Counted from the first letter of the stretch, positions 36,337 through 47,735 are shown. The stretch is 64,000 nt of DNA from Papio anubis (GCF_008728515.1 NC_044980.1:32752290-32816289), one strand, 5' to 3'. Notes: a model not told the origin generated them from the sequence alone. Numbers and translations: made by a program.

Positions 36337-36828
36337 AAGATCAGTGCAGGGAGTACGCTTTTAAAGATCAATTATTCTTTATATCTCAGCTTTCTTTTCA
36401 TTTTGGGTCTGGAAGATTAAACTGTGTATTTGCTTTGTAAAGCACAGGTGATTCATGATTTAATTATATATGTGATAATATAGGATTATTCATTAAAATG
36501 CTAAATTGAAGTAATATAGAAATAGCATTGCATGCTGGAGAAGCAATTGATAACCTAAACTTAACTTTTCTGGTTTACCTTATAAGAGAAAGGACAGGTG
36601 GGTTACCACATGTGGGTTAATAAAAACTGTACTTCTAAGACTTTTGTGTAACTTGAAGTAGGCCTATGGTAATGCCCATGATTTACTCATCCCTGATTTT
36701 ATAAGACGCAAAAGGGAAACAGAAAGGTAGAAAAAAAACCAACTTTGGCAAGTGCTTATGTAAGATTCCCTCCCCAACCCATCCCCACCTTCTCTACCTC
36801 CAAGACTCTGCCAAGCCTGATAAGTTAC

Positions 36829-36981
36829 CTTGCTCCAGTTTCCCACTTTCCAGCCAGCACAGGGACGGAGGTGGCATCGCTTTGCGGGGTCAGGTCTCTG
36901 GATGGCCGCGCAGTCGGAATCCATCTGGGTGCTGCACTCCACCCTTCTCCAGTAGGCCCCCAGACCACATGTGGTGGAGCA
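36829..36981 (-). CDS. ADAMTS12: ADAMTS12 exon 20: thrombospondin type-1 repeat 5
   Basis: The 153-bp exon codes for 51 residues, phase 0 at both ends, from CSTTCGLGAYWRRVEC to WKVGNWSK before donor GTAACT. The acceptor reads CCACAG. CSTTCG fits the O-fucose motif and WKVGNW is a potential C-mannosylation site. It is the first TSR after the mucin-like spacer; its opening Trp segment (WIVGNWSE) is coded by the end of exon 19. A NWS sequon spans the Trp motif. The sequence is near identical to the human repeat as I remember it. Confidence 0.95.
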
Positions 36982-37089
36982 CTGTGGCAGGGAAGGAGAG
37001 AGATGACAGAGGCTGAGTATCACCTTCCCACACATGCCCCATCGCTGGGATCCTGGAGTGAGTTCTCAGTCCCGGCTGCTCACTAACAC

Positions 37090-37245
37090 TGCCCAAAGAG
37101 CTTTTTAAAAATTACCAACACTTGGGACACCCCACCCACACAAATTAATCTGAATCTCTTGGGGTAGGACCCAGGGATGCTCAGTATTAAAAATAACTCC
37201 CCAGCTGATTTTAACAACCAACCACGGTTGAGAAACCCTGATTTG
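37090..37245 (+). mobile_element. MER5-like hAT fragment
   Basis: GACACCCCACCCACACAAAT, CTGAATCTCTTGGGGTAGG and a GGTTGAGAAACCCTG end fit a MER5-type element in sense orientation. Confidence 0.65.
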
Positions 37246-37305
37246 TATGTGGAAGAAAAATTCAATGCAAATGGAAATTTGCTTCCCTTTAAAACTTATC
37301 CTGGC

Positions 37306-37592
37306 AGGCCAGGTGCAGTGGCTCATGCCTCAGTCTTTGGGAGGCTGAGGCAGGAGGATCCTTTGAGCCCAGGAGTTTCAGATCACCTGGGCAACATAGG
37401 GAGAACCCATCTCTAAAGAAATTTAAAAATTAGCCAGGTGTGGTGTTGTGTACTTGCATTCCTAGCTACTTAGGAGGCTGGGTGGCGAGGACTGCTTGAA
37501 CCTGGGAATTTGAGGCTGCAGTGAGCTATGATTGCACCACTGTACTCCAGCCTGGGTGCCAGGGTGAGATCCTGTCTCAAAAGAAAAAAAAA
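37306..37592 (+). mobile_element. Alu (AluJ-like), sense
   Basis: GGCCAGGTGCAGTGGCTCATG, GAGCCCAGGAGTTTCAGATC and GCACCACTGTACTCCAGCC, followed by an A-rich tail. The wording is older than AluS/Y. Confidence 0.9.
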
Positions 37593-37861
37593 ATTAATTA
37601 TCCTGGCATGATTGCCCAGGGGGCTGCAGAGAAGCTGCCACATTTCCTACCAATGCTGTTCACAGTGGATGTCAGGTCTAGGTGTCTGCCCCTTGCCTCT
37701 CCTCTCTAACACTGAAGGATACTATCTCACCTATTTCCCTCCATGACAAACCTGCATTGTCGACTGGTATCATTATGGTGTAGATGAACAGACAGGCTTT
37801 CAGAACTGACCTGCCCAAAGGGTTTTCTGTCTCTAAAACTCAGAACAATATTTGTTACAGT

Positions 37862-38018
37862 AGTGCTCCTCAAACCTTAGGGACCATATGAATCACCTGG
37901 GGACCTTGCTAAATGCAGATTCTGATTCAGTAGATCTGGGGAGGGGAGGCGATTGTGCCTTTTAGCAAGCTCCCAGGTGCTGCCGATGTTGTTGGTCCTC
38001 AGATCACACTTGGAGTTA
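37862..38018 (-). mobile_element. MER5-type hAT fragment, antisense
   Basis: TGCTCCTCAAACCTTAGGG, AATCACCTGGGGACCTTG and GATTCAGTAGATCTGGGG are in antisense MER5 order. Confidence 0.75.
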
Positions 38019-38429
38019 GAAAGATGTTATAGCGTGATGCTTTTCATCCCTTGATCCACTGGTGGTGAAGAATTCAGTCGCCTTTTGCCACACATACAGC
38101 TCGTTCCCCTCAAAGTGTTTTTGTTTGTTTATAATTCTTAAATATCTCAGGTTTAGCAGGGGGTCACTTTGAAAACGATGCAAATGTCCACCACGTAATT
38201 TGTTCCCTTTTATGTACCTGATTCTTTCCTGTAGCTGATTTTTCTTGTATCCCCTCTCCGCTGCTCATCCTCATTAAAAGGCGCTGTTTCTGGATGAGCA
38301 AAACACAGTGCTGAACTAAAAAAAGACAGGGTGGAGGTTCCATCTATGACATGCTTAAGGTTTGATAGGCTGTAAATAAAGACCAGACTTATGTTTCTCT
38401 TGCTGTATCTTCACTCTCCATATAATTTT

Positions 38430-38721
38430 TTTTTTTTTTGAGATGTAGTCTTGCCCTGTAGCCCAGGTTGGAGTGCGGTGGCATGTTCTTGGCTCACTGC
38501 AACCTCTGCCTCCCAGGTTCAAGTAATTCTCCTGCCGCAGCCTCTCGAGTAGCTGGAATTACAGGTGCGTGCCACCACACCTGGGTAACTTTTGTATTTT
38601 TTAGCAGAGACAGGCTTTCACCATATTTACCAGGCTGGTCTCAAACCCCTGACCTCAGGTGATCTGCCCTCCTTGGCCTCCCAAAGTGCTGGGATTACAG
38701 GCATGAACCACCATGCCCGGC
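38430..38721 (-). mobile_element. Alu, antisense, with long target duplication
   Basis: Reads TTTTGAGATGTAGTCTTGCC to ACCACCATGCCCGG. The 21-bp duplication starting CTTCACTCTCCATATAA at 38409-38429 returns exactly at 38722-38742, so the insertion is clean. Confidence 0.97.
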
Positions 38722-39039
38722 CTTCACTCTCCATATAATTTTATGTTTCATTTTGTGCACGTTCTTGTGTTATAACACATATATAACATAATAGAGTTCT
38801 TAGGTAGATAATCTGTAGATCACAGAAAGAGAAAAGTAGAAATTATTTTCTACTACATCATCATCTTTTCCAAGTGGGTCATTTATAGAGGTAATATATT
38901 CTCCTCCTTAAAATTCTTTAGGATTTGATTTCTTTTGTTAAGTTCCTAGCACTTTCTCCTTTGTATCATATTATGTATCTAGGTAATAGAGATAACAGCT
39001 GAAGTGCTATAGATTGATTGCACTAATGGCCTACGTCAT

Positions 39040-39300
39040 TCATACTTCCTTAAACCCATGCTCTTTGCAAGGGGACTTTGTAGCTTCTCTCATCCAGAGG
39101 TGGAATTTATTTCTCCAGCTCTTGAATCAGGGCTGTTCTTGTGACTTGCTTTGGCCAACAGAATGCAGTGGATGATGCTGTTCCAGTTCTCAAGAGTTGG
39201 TGCTTTCCATTCTTGCTCTTGGACCCCTGCCTCTGCTATGAAAGTAAACCTGGGCTGGCCTGCTGGAGGATGAGGGCTCATTACACCCAGTGACCCTGTG
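39040..39300 (+). repeat. MLT1-like MaLR LTR fragment
   Basis: CTTGTGACTTGCTTTGGCC, TCTTGGACCCCTGCC and GCTGGCCTGCTGGAGGATG occur in MLT1-group LTRs. Partial and diverged. Confidence 0.55.
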
Positions 39301-39587
39301 GTGACTGACTAACCAAGTCAAGGGTCAGTGTCCAGGTGTTCAGAACTGGAAATGATGCTCGGGGTCACATCAGCACCATATGAACACTGCTCGGAAATGC
39401 TGTGGAAAATTGTGCTGTCACTTCCATTCTATATGACCACAGTTTACAGTTAACTGACTGGCCCAAGGGATCTGACTGAATGATGAGGCAATTCAATGAC
39501 AGGTGAGTCTCTATCAAAATAAGAGCCATACCCATGCACGCTGCATATCACTGAAGTTCACTGTTTTGTAAATATGGATCAGAGCAA

Positions 39588-39790
39588 ACACTGAGTACTT
39601 CCTATGTGCCTGACATTCTTCTGAGTACCTTACACAGAGTTATTCCTTTTATCTCCTAAGTCAAATGAGTTGGGCATTATCATCATCCTCATTTCATAGA
39701 TGAGGGAAATGAGGTAGAGTGAGGATGTACAGCCGGTAATTTATTGAGTCAGGACTAAACCCCAGAAAGTCTGGCTTCAAGGTTTATACC
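39588..39790 (+). repeat. MIR element
   Basis: ACTTCCTATGTGCCTGACAT, CATCCTCATTTCATAGATGA and TGAGGTAGAGTGAGG are in the sense MIR order. One of the better preserved MIR copies here. Confidence 0.75.
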
Positions 39791-39959
39791 TACTTACAGT
39801 GTTAGCTCAGCTTTTATATCAATTACTTAGTATTTGAAAACACAATTAAAGGAATGTGCTGTGTCCAATGGGGCTGTGGACAGACTCCCATAGGCCAGAA
39901 GGCAGGGGGACATTGCAAGAGCGATTTCAGATCACACCCAAGGAACTTTATAAATCACT

Positions 39960-40330
39960 TCCTGTTTTAGGGATCAGGAAAAGCTTTGTGTAAGATCAGG
40001 CTCAAAGCTTGATCCTGAACAGGTAGGATTTAAAACGGCAGATGAAAAGGGGAAGGAAGTTCCAGGGAGAGGAACCAGCATGAACAGAGACCCCAGACTG
40101 GGAGAGGCAGGAGGTTTAAGGCAACTGAGCTGTTGAAGCTTAGCATGGATGAAGAAAAGTAGGAGCCAGTACGTTTTGAAAGCTTGATTATGTAAGCCTG
40201 GGAAGGCTGTTGGATATTGGGTTACAGTAGATTTTATCTGAACAAGTATGAAATGAGGAGATATCAAAGACTTATGAGCAGGAGTTTGGAATGATTAGAA
40301 TAGCTTTTTGGAGGATGAATTTGGCAGACT
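39960..40330 (+). repeat. Ancient interspersed repeat, family unresolved
   Basis: The text (GGAAGTTCCAGGGAGAGGAAC, CAGCATGAACAGAGACC, GGTTTAAGGCAAC, TAAGCCTGGGAAGGC) resembles a widespread old mammalian repeat, also seen at about 29900-30240. I cannot name it. Confidence 0.35.
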
Positions 40331-40437
40331 CATGTCTTGTGCAATGGTGTGTGGAAAAGATAGGAGAAGGGAGAGGCTGGAGGTGTGTAGACCAGCAAGG
40401 AGGCAAGGGCAGGTGTTCTAAGCAGGAGTAGTAACTG

Positions 40438-40651
40438 AGGTCCTTCACTCTCATCTGTTGGGCACCATTGGCATTTGGGACCCAACAATTCTTCCTTATA
40501 AGGGACTTTGCTGAATGTCACGAAACTTTTATCATTCATGCCTCTCAGACATTGAATGCTAGTTGCAGCCCCTTCCCCACATTGTTGTAACAAACAAAAG
40601 CATCTTCTTTCATCTGTAAATTCCTCCTACCATCAGATTAGAAACCACTGG
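40438..40651 (-). mobile_element. MER20-type hAT element, antisense
   Basis: GGGCACCATTGGCATTTGGG, CAATTCTTCCTTATAAGGG and a TTAGAAACCACTGG end match MER20 in antisense. Diverged in the middle. Confidence 0.6.
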
Positions 40652-40939
40652 GCCTTAGACTAACAACGGACATAAAGAAGAGAGGACAGGAATGATGAGG
40701 TGACACTGACTTGAAAAACGATTACAATGTCTTTTTCTGTAGGACAGAGGAAAATTGATATAAATGGTGATTCTACGGGCTCTAAGATGTGGTGAATGGG
40801 AGATAAGTGACTTATTATGGAGAGAGGCAACCCCAAAGAAATAGCTTCAGGAATAGGCAGAAATAAAAATCAAGGACAGTGAGGAACTCAAAACTCAGAC
40901 TTTTCATTCTGAACCATGACATCTCTGCCAGTTATTTAT

Positions 40940-41235
40940 TATTATTATTTTTTGAGACAGGGTGTCACTCTATCACCCAGCCTGGAGTGCAGTGGCTCGA
41001 ATTTGGCTTACTGCAACCTCTGCCTCCCGGATTCAAGTGTTTCTCATGCCTCAGGCTCCTGAGTAGCTGGGACTACAGGCATATGCCACCACGCCTGACT
41101 AATTTTTATATTTTTTGTAGAAACAGGGTTTCGCCATGCTGCCCAGGCTCGTCTCGAACTCCTGACCTCAACTGATCCACCCACCTCAGCCTCCCAGAGT
41201 GCTGGGATTACAGGTGTGAGCTACTGTGCTGGCCT
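40940..41235 (-). mobile_element. Alu, antisense
   Basis: Starts with a TTATTATTATTTTTTGAGAC tail variant and ends GGGATTACAGGTGTGAGC then TGCTGGCC. Confidence 0.93.
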
Positions 41236-41444
41236 TCAGTTCTATTTATTAAACATTTTCTCTCAAAACATGCACAAAGGGAGCAGGCACCAGGCCCTGT
41301 CACAAGGGGGGACTCCTGCCGAATGTGGAGCTCTAGTCTAGTAATAGTCCTTACAGCTTTGAAAACTCTAGAATCTGAGCCAATATTCTTTTTCCAGCCA
41401 AACTGCCAGGAATTAATAGCTGTTAATGGTTCCACTGCTGTTGC

Positions 41445-41448
<4 letters not shown>

Positions 41449-41478
<30 letters not shown>
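41449..41478. repeat. Poly(T) tract, about 30 bp
   Basis: An isolated T run with no Alu or L1 body attached that I can see. It could be the tail of a lost insertion. Confidence 0.85.
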
Positions 41479-41479
<1 letters not shown>

Positions 41480-41885
41480 TGAGCTATAATGTATTCAATA
41501 ATAGTTTATTTCTCTCAAAGTCAGATACTGACGTTTGAGATAGAATTAATTCTTTGTATTTTGATTTACTATAATCAAAACGTGTTAATTAACCTTTGAG
41601 CTCAAACAGTAATCATAGTTGATGTGTACTTTATTTTGGCTTAGTTTGCATGGATATAGTAATGTCTCTTTAAATCAATTAACATTTATCAATTAATTAA
41701 CATGTATTAAATATTCTCAAGACAAAATAATTAAAACACACTTAAATTCCATAATTCCACAGCTGCTCTGGGTTTTGGTGATGAATGAAAAGATAAGAGG
41801 ATGGGAAAAAAACTAATATCTGGATCATCATACAACCATTTTGTTTTTAGAGACAATTTCAGTTCATAGGAGCACCATCCAGCAA

Positions 41886-41968
41886 ACAAAAATTCAAATT
41901 AAATAGTTGATTCAGATTGAATAGCCAATGACAGTCAATTCAAATGGAATAGCCAAAAACCCAAATTG
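41886..41968 (+). repeat. Degenerate short tandem repeat
   Basis: Variants of TCAAATTGAATAGCC occur about four times (near 41890, 41915, 41938 and 41958) immediately before an Alu. Confidence 0.5.
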
Positions 41969-41969
41969 A

Positions 41970-42250
41970 ATAGTGGTTCATGCCAATAATCTCAGCACTT
42001 CGGGAGGCTGAGGCAGAATTTTGCTTGAGGCCAGGAGTTCCAGACTTGCCTGGTCAACATAACAAGACTCCCATCTCTGCAAAAAATAATAAAAAAATTA
42101 TCTGGGTGCAGTGGTTGGCACCTGTTCCTACCTACTCGGAAGACTTAGGTGGGAAGACTGCTTGAGCCAAGGAGTTCAGGACTGCGATGAGCTATCATCA
42201 AACCACTGCACTCCAACCGGGGTGACAGAGTGAGACCCTGTCTCAAAAAA
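41970..42250 (+). mobile_element. Old Alu, sense, diverged
   Basis: TAATCTCAGCACTTCGGGAG, GCTTGAGGCCAGGAGTTCC, AACCACTGCACTCCAACC and GAGACCCTGTCTC with an A tail. AluJ-like. Confidence 0.85.
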
Positions 42251-42499
42251 AAAGTCAGTGAGTCAGTGACAGACTCCTTCTCTTCTCCTCTCTCTTCTTC
42301 CTTCCCCATATCCAATTATTTACAAACCCTGATTTTAAGTTCAAATATATATCAGGTATATTTTCCCCTCTTCATCCTGAACATTCTTCTTATGGTTCTC
42401 ATGCCTCATCTGGACTATTGCAATAACCTCCCAATAGGTCAAAATCCTCATTGCTTCGGAACAGGCTCCCTACAGTCAGCGGCAGAGAGTGCTAGGTAT

Positions 42500-42905
42500 C
42501 TGCCATGATCCTTTTTCTTCTTCTGGGCACATAATTGGGTTGCATTTCCCAGCTTCCTTGAGTTCGGTTTGATCACGTGACCTAGTTCTAGACAATGGAA
42601 TGTAGGCAGAAGTGATTTGTTGCACTTCAAGGCTTGGGGCATACAACCTCCTGCAGGAGTGCCTCTATGCTCTCTTCCCTTTCTGATTGACTGGGATGGT
42701 GACCCCGGGGCAAATTTGATGATGGGAAGATGGTAGAGCCATTGTCAGCCTGGGTTCCCCAATGACTGCACCATCCTCTACCATCAGCACTGCAGACTGG
42801 AATCACCTTGTATTGCCACATGACTGAGAAGTCAACATCTCTTCTGGTGAGCCATTACTCATTGGGTTTTATTTGTTACAGGAGCCTAGCCCTCCTAATG
42901 TGTGT
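42500..42905 (+). repeat. MLT1-like MaLR LTR
   Basis: TTCCCAGCTTCCTTGAGTTC, GATCACGTGACCTAGTTC, GCCTGGGTTCCCCAATGACT and TTTGTTACAGGAGCCTAGCC are in MLT1 order. Confidence 0.6.
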
Positions 42906-43290
42906 GAATGTAGGCAAGTGTGATTTCTAATTACATATGCATACGCACACATGTCATTTGTATTTGAATGGTTCTGATATCAATCCTACACGTATGCCTT
43001 TTATCATCTACTCTTTCCTATTCTGTTTGACCTAGGCTGTTTTATTCTCATGGCCCACAGTGTCATTAATTGTAAGTGCTTTCAGACCTTATCACCATTA
43101 ACTAAATATCAAAATACAAATTAATTAGTAGCCTCCACTTCTACAACTTGTTTTCTTTGTTTTTCAGTCCCCAGAAGCCACACACTGTCTAAACCGCGTC
43201 GACTGAAGGAAGACAGTAGTCCTGCTTATCTGCCCTTTAGGGATACCATGATTTAGGAAGAAAATATATACTTGAGAGTACTGTTTGACA

Positions 43291-43380
43291 GGTGCTGGCA
43301 GGTGCCTCTCCTCAGTGTTCCCTCCGCATTCTGCAGGGCATGCTGAAGCACAAGTAGCTGGACTGCCTTTGGGGGAATCC
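43291..43380 (+). repeat. 90-bp segment duplicated at 47501-47590
   Basis: Aligns without gaps to 47501-47590 with about 16 differences by my count (about 82% identity). Both copies end with the identical GACTGCCTTTGGGGGAATCC. Confidence 0.8.
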
Positions 43381-43689
43381 GAACACTATCACTTCAAAAA
43401 CACCTAAAACGATCCATTTTGTTTCAAAACATCTAGCCTGGACCCACTGTGGTAATAGAGGGACAATTCGCCCCTGTGAACTCAAGTAACCATGAGTGGC
43501 CTCAACGTTATTTTAAAGAACTTTCTTGTGAACTATGTGATTTTCTCATTTGTCTACCCAAGGCCACCACATAACTGGCATTATTTTCATATGTAATATG
43601 ACCAAAGAAGAAACAAATAAAATCAAAGACACAGAGGATGGTAATATTTTCTGATTTGCAGAGCCAGGGGTCATGGGTTCTGAAGTCCA

Positions 43690-43880
43690 TCTGTCTGAGT
43701 TCAAATCCCCGTAGCTCACAGGTTTGTACAATTCTGGCTAGCCACTTAAATTCTCTCAGCTTCAGTTTCCTTGCCTCTGCAATAGGGAAAATACTACCAA
43801 TCTCCTGGGACTGTGGTAAGGATTAAATGAGAGAATTTATGCTCATTAGCATAAAATCATGCTTATAAAGCCTGATGCAT
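43690..43880 (-). repeat. MIR element, antisense
   Basis: GAGTTCAAATCCCCGTAGC, CTCAGCTTCAGTTTCCTTGC and GTGGTAAGGATTAAATGAGA are antisense MIR blocks. Confidence 0.75.
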
Positions 43881-45210
43881 GCTTAGGAAAGAAACTGATT
43901 AGGAACGAAACAGGACTGAAATGTCAGGAGTCATGAGACCCATTCATCTCCTTCCTTCAACAAATTGGCTTACTGTAAGCATGAAAATCTTCTCTATCTC
44001 TGACTCAGAATTCTTTATCTCTAAATGGAGATGATAAGATGACAGAAAATGTGATAACTCATTTTAGAAATCAAACATAAATCAAAGTGAAAACATAGCT
44101 CAAATGCAAACAATTATGTTATTTAATGCAAGAAATTTTGGAGATGGTTTGAATTTACCTATTTATTGCTTCTAGTCAATTCCATGACCAATGATGTTGA
44201 TTAATTTATATAAAAGAATTTTTTATAGTTGTCAGTTGGTGCTAAAATACACTAGAGAGATAGCAGATCAGAGTGGGAAGAGATAGAAGGTTCATCATCC
44301 AATTGTGTCTTTGGAGAAATCAGTTAACTGTTACAAATCTCTTTTTCTATTTGTAAATTGGTATCAGTGAGACACTTACCTACTCATCAGGACCATCAAA
44401 AGGGAAAAATAAGAGACTACCTGTGAAAATGGTTTGTAAATTACGTGTTTTATAAATTGTTATACTTAAAATTGCTATTTTTATATTAGCTGCTAATAGT
44501 TTACTTCCCTTTAGCTGGGGAGATGAGTCATGAAATGTCATAAAAATGCTGAATGATTTGAACATGTGATTACTTTGCCACAAAGTCCTCTTTTGCATTG
44601 TTACATTATATTAACAAGTTTGTATACTGCATATTCAGATTTCAAATAGGTGAGAAATGATTTTGATGCTTCAAAGGATGTAATTAGTTCTAGAAATGGA
44701 AAGACAAATATCTAGCCAAATTTCTGGAGCATGAAAATAGGGGCTAGCATGATGTCGTCATGCTTATTTTCTTCTTCCTCTATATTACAATTCTTTCAAT
44801 AAGCCAAAATGAATTTTTTAAATGCAAGCACTCAAACAAACCAAAAACAAAAGAAAAAAAAATCACTGATATGGCGAGCTATACAATTGTTTTAACAAGT
44901 TTTGTCTTAGGTTTCCATTCTATCTGTGATTACTTCACAATTTTAAACCATGTCTCAAAACTAGATTTTTTATTGAAATGTGAACTCAGGCCTTTTCAGT
45001 CATCCTTCATCATAGGATCATTGCAGTTTATAGCTGGAAGGAACATTAGAGATAATCTACACTTGCCTTATCATTCTGTAGGCAAAAAAAAGGCTCAGAA
45101 AGATAGATGAATTTGCCATGATTACACAGCCGACTGCCCAGGCTTCCTGGCTTAGTTCAGGGTACATTTCAGTATATCTCACTGCATTTGTTCTCCTTCC
45201 CTATATATAA

Positions 45211-45442
45211 ATTTTTAGCTTCCCTTTCCAATGACATTTTAAGTCAACCACCAAACAGTTGGCACTTGAACATAGACCACCCAGGGGTCTTCACTGGTCA
45301 GTTTACATTTCTCTGTCTTGTATTCCTGACCTCAAAACAGGTTTCTTAAAGATGGGGACTGCATAATGATTTCAAAGGGCTGCACAGACATTATTCTGTG
45401 TGATATACACAACATCCCTATGAAATGTACAAGGCAGGAACT
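45211..45442 (+). repeat. 232-bp segment duplicated at 47736-47967
   Basis: Aligns without gaps to 47736-47967 with about 18 differences by my count (about 92% identity). It starts ATTTTTAGCTT and ends GCAGGAACT. It lies in intron 19, about 250 bp from exon 19. A 36-bp segment next to it (45453-45488) also resembles 47332-47367. Confidence 0.9.
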
Positions 45443-45697
45443 CTCATTTGGTTGTGGCAGGTAGAACCAGATTAAATGCTAGACAATATATCTATAAAAC
45501 TTCACAAGTTATATAATTTTTTTTTTTCCATTTGGAGAGTTAGGGGGGTAAGGAGGGAGGTGAGGGCATGGTCTGACTGCTTCCTTTTGTTTCACAGAAT
45601 ATATTTTAATGCAAGTTCATTTTGAAATTTTCACATGAATCTAACACTCCTAGCTTTTTTCCATGTAACACCAGGCCTTGGGTAGGAAATGTCTTAC

Positions 45698-46816
45698 CTC
45701 GCTCCAGTTTCCGACGATCCAGTGTGCAGAGCCGTGGTCGTTTGTGAGCTGCTTGTAATTGGAAGCATTCAGCAAAAAGCCCTCGGCAATCAGACTTGTT
45801 GCATCCTCCTCAGTCAGGACTGGTTCAGTATTTTCTGTTTGATTCATGTCGTTTGGAAGTTTCAGATGGCTATGGTTTGCTGTCTTTCCTGAGGGTTCTG
45901 GCTGGTGGTCTCCTCCCAGAGGGAGTAGAGTGTCAGCTGGCTTTTCAGTAACCATCCCCTGAACTCTGGGTGTCCCAGTTTTGGGAGTACTGGGCCTTTG
46001 CCTGGGGAGCAGTCCTTCCATCACTGTGCTGAAGGGTGGCCACGGGGACTCCCCACTGAGATCCGGTGTCAGTGGAGGTGCAAGTGGCATTTCTGTACTT
46101 TCCGCTGGAGCGTCATTTCCAGGTACTCTGATCTTGGTCCATATTACAGGGTTGCTTTCATCTTTGCCCTCAGGCTGTTCCCTGTCTTCCCCTGAGCCAC
46201 TGTGAATCTCCATTTCTGGACCTTTGGTCAAGGTATTGTAAAATGGAGTCACAGGCCAAGTCATAGGGTTGCGGGAAGATGACAAGTCAGAACCACTTGT
46301 TGTAGCTACAAGGCCTCCCTCCCAGGTAGGACCAGCATCTGAACTGGAAACATTTTCCTCACTTGGCTGAATGTTCACGGATCGGGAAGTGAGGATGGGC
46401 TGAGAAGTGCTTCCAGTGGAAATGAGATAGCGAGAGCTCAGCTCAGGTTGGGTTGAGCTATCTTGCCACTGTTTCCCACCCATGTCTCCTTCTTTGGAGG
46501 CTGTGGTAGGACGAGGGCTGCTGATTGCTGCAGGGCTTGTGCTCATAGACTCAGGCCCTGTGGGTGTGGTCAGCATTCTGGGCCTGGATGTAGGTAGAGG
46601 GACGGGCTTTACGGGGTCCTGCTCAGGTGTTGGTGGGTTTTTTCCATTGGAAATAGTGCCTTTGTTGGGTTTCAGACCTCTCCGGCTAGACGGGCATTGC
46701 TGGAGGCCACACAGAGCCCGGCTGTTGGGTTTCCTTGTCACATCGCAAGGTTCATCATGGTTCTTGGCACATGTGACACTGCGAATCCGCACTCCACCAC
46801 CACAGGAAACAGAACA
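45698..46816 (-). CDS. ADAMTS12: ADAMTS12 exon 19: TSR4 and mucin-like spacer 2
   Basis: The 1119-bp exon codes for 373 residues, phase 0 at both ends, from CSVSCGGGVRIRSVTC after a TTCTAG acceptor to WIVGNWSE before donor GTAAGA. The first ~45 residues are TSR4. The next ~300 are low-complexity and rich in Ser, Thr and Pro, as in the mucin-like second spacer that distinguishes ADAMTS7 and ADAMTS12. Candidate modifications visible are the N-glycosylation sequons NVS, NHS, NQT, NAS and NWS, and an SGSG motif next to acidic residues (HSGSGEDREQ) that could carry a glycosaminoglycan chain. The whole spacer sits in one exon, and it appears to be the fastest-evolving part of the protein here. A 232-bp segment is duplicated on either side of the exon. 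Confidence 0.96.
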
Positions 46817-47500
46817 CTAGAAGAGAGAAACAGCTGTTAGTCTGGTGAGAGAAGATGCTTTTGTTCTCATGGTCAGGTCTATAACAGATCAAAACAGGCC
46901 TGATGGAAACTGAACTACGCAGCTAAAATTGTCTGCTATCTCTACATTTGGTTTCTGTGCTCTTTCAGTTTTCCACGGAAATATGTATATCCTGGAGACC
47001 AGCTGGGACTCAGTCTCAACCATTTATTCTTTACCAACTGAAAATGTAAACCATGACGTAGTCAAACTACATTCCCTTTGGGCTGTGAACCGTGGATGGT
47101 GGGATCCACAATGAGTGCAATGGTTTACACAAGTCACCAAACCTTTTAAAGAGCTAGTAAGTCACATTATCTCTTTTCTGGGATTGTGATCTTATTAAAT
47201 TAATGTATAATGTGTGCATATTCTCTGGAATATGAAATTTGGTATAAGGAACATTTCCCTTTATATTTAGAAAGCAACCATCATAACTCACACATTTTCC
47301 CCAGGTACCTTACGCTCCATTTTCACTTGCCTGTGGCAGGTGGAATCAGATTAAAAGCTAGATAATCACCATACTCACACAGGTGCATAGATCCAAGACC
47401 TACTCTAAAATTTAAAGGTACATAGTTAATCAAAGGTAGGAAATAGCCTTTCCCAAGGAGTTAGGTGAATCCCTTAGCATGGCACTGAGGTATACATTGG

Positions 47501-47590
47501 GGTACTGGTAGGGGCCCCTCCCCAAAGTTCCCTCCATATTCTGTATGCCACGCTGAAGCCCAAGCAGCTAGACTGCCTTTGGGGGAATCC
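47501..47590 (+). repeat. 90-bp segment duplicated at 43291-43380
   Basis: Second copy of the segment described at 43291, located in intron 18 on the other side of exon 19. Confidence 0.8.
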
Positions 47591-47735
47591 TAATGGAACG
47601 GGCCTTCCTCAGGATACATGGTGAAGAATGTTCATCGCATCAATTTCAATACATGTGGATGGCAGATACGGAGTTGCTATAAAACACGAAATGTCTAAAT
47701 ATTTTGAAAAATCCATACTTTTACCAAACAGTTCC

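Larger units (their letters stand above)
25281..36828 (-). other. ADAMTS12: Intron 20 of ADAMTS12
   Basis: An 11.5-kb intron containing MIR and L2-like pieces, an L1 with inverted 5' part, an ERVK-type solo LTR, Alus, an ERV1-like LTR and a MER1-type hAT element. Stretches without recognised features are 25645-26690, 26835-28235, 30920-31620, 31930-32440, 34640-35980 and 36346-36828. About 29818-30240 looks like an ancient repeat of uncertain family. Confidence 0.8.
36982..45697 (-). other. ADAMTS12: Intron 19 of ADAMTS12
   Basis: An 8.7-kb intron with four Alus, MER5 and MER20 copies, MIR pieces and MLT1-like fragments. It carries one half of the 232-bp and 90-bp duplicated segments shared with intron 18. 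38045-38405, 38745-39035, 41480-41885, 42905-43285 and 43885-45205 hold nothing I recognise. Confidence 0.8.

Noticed and set aside
36664..36828. C-terminal extension of exon 20
   Set aside because: Read-through past a clear GTAACT donor; the next exon continues the TSR pattern in phase.
44760..45110. 116-residue plus-strand open frame
   Set aside because: AT-rich, no signal, domain or splice support; matches nothing I know.
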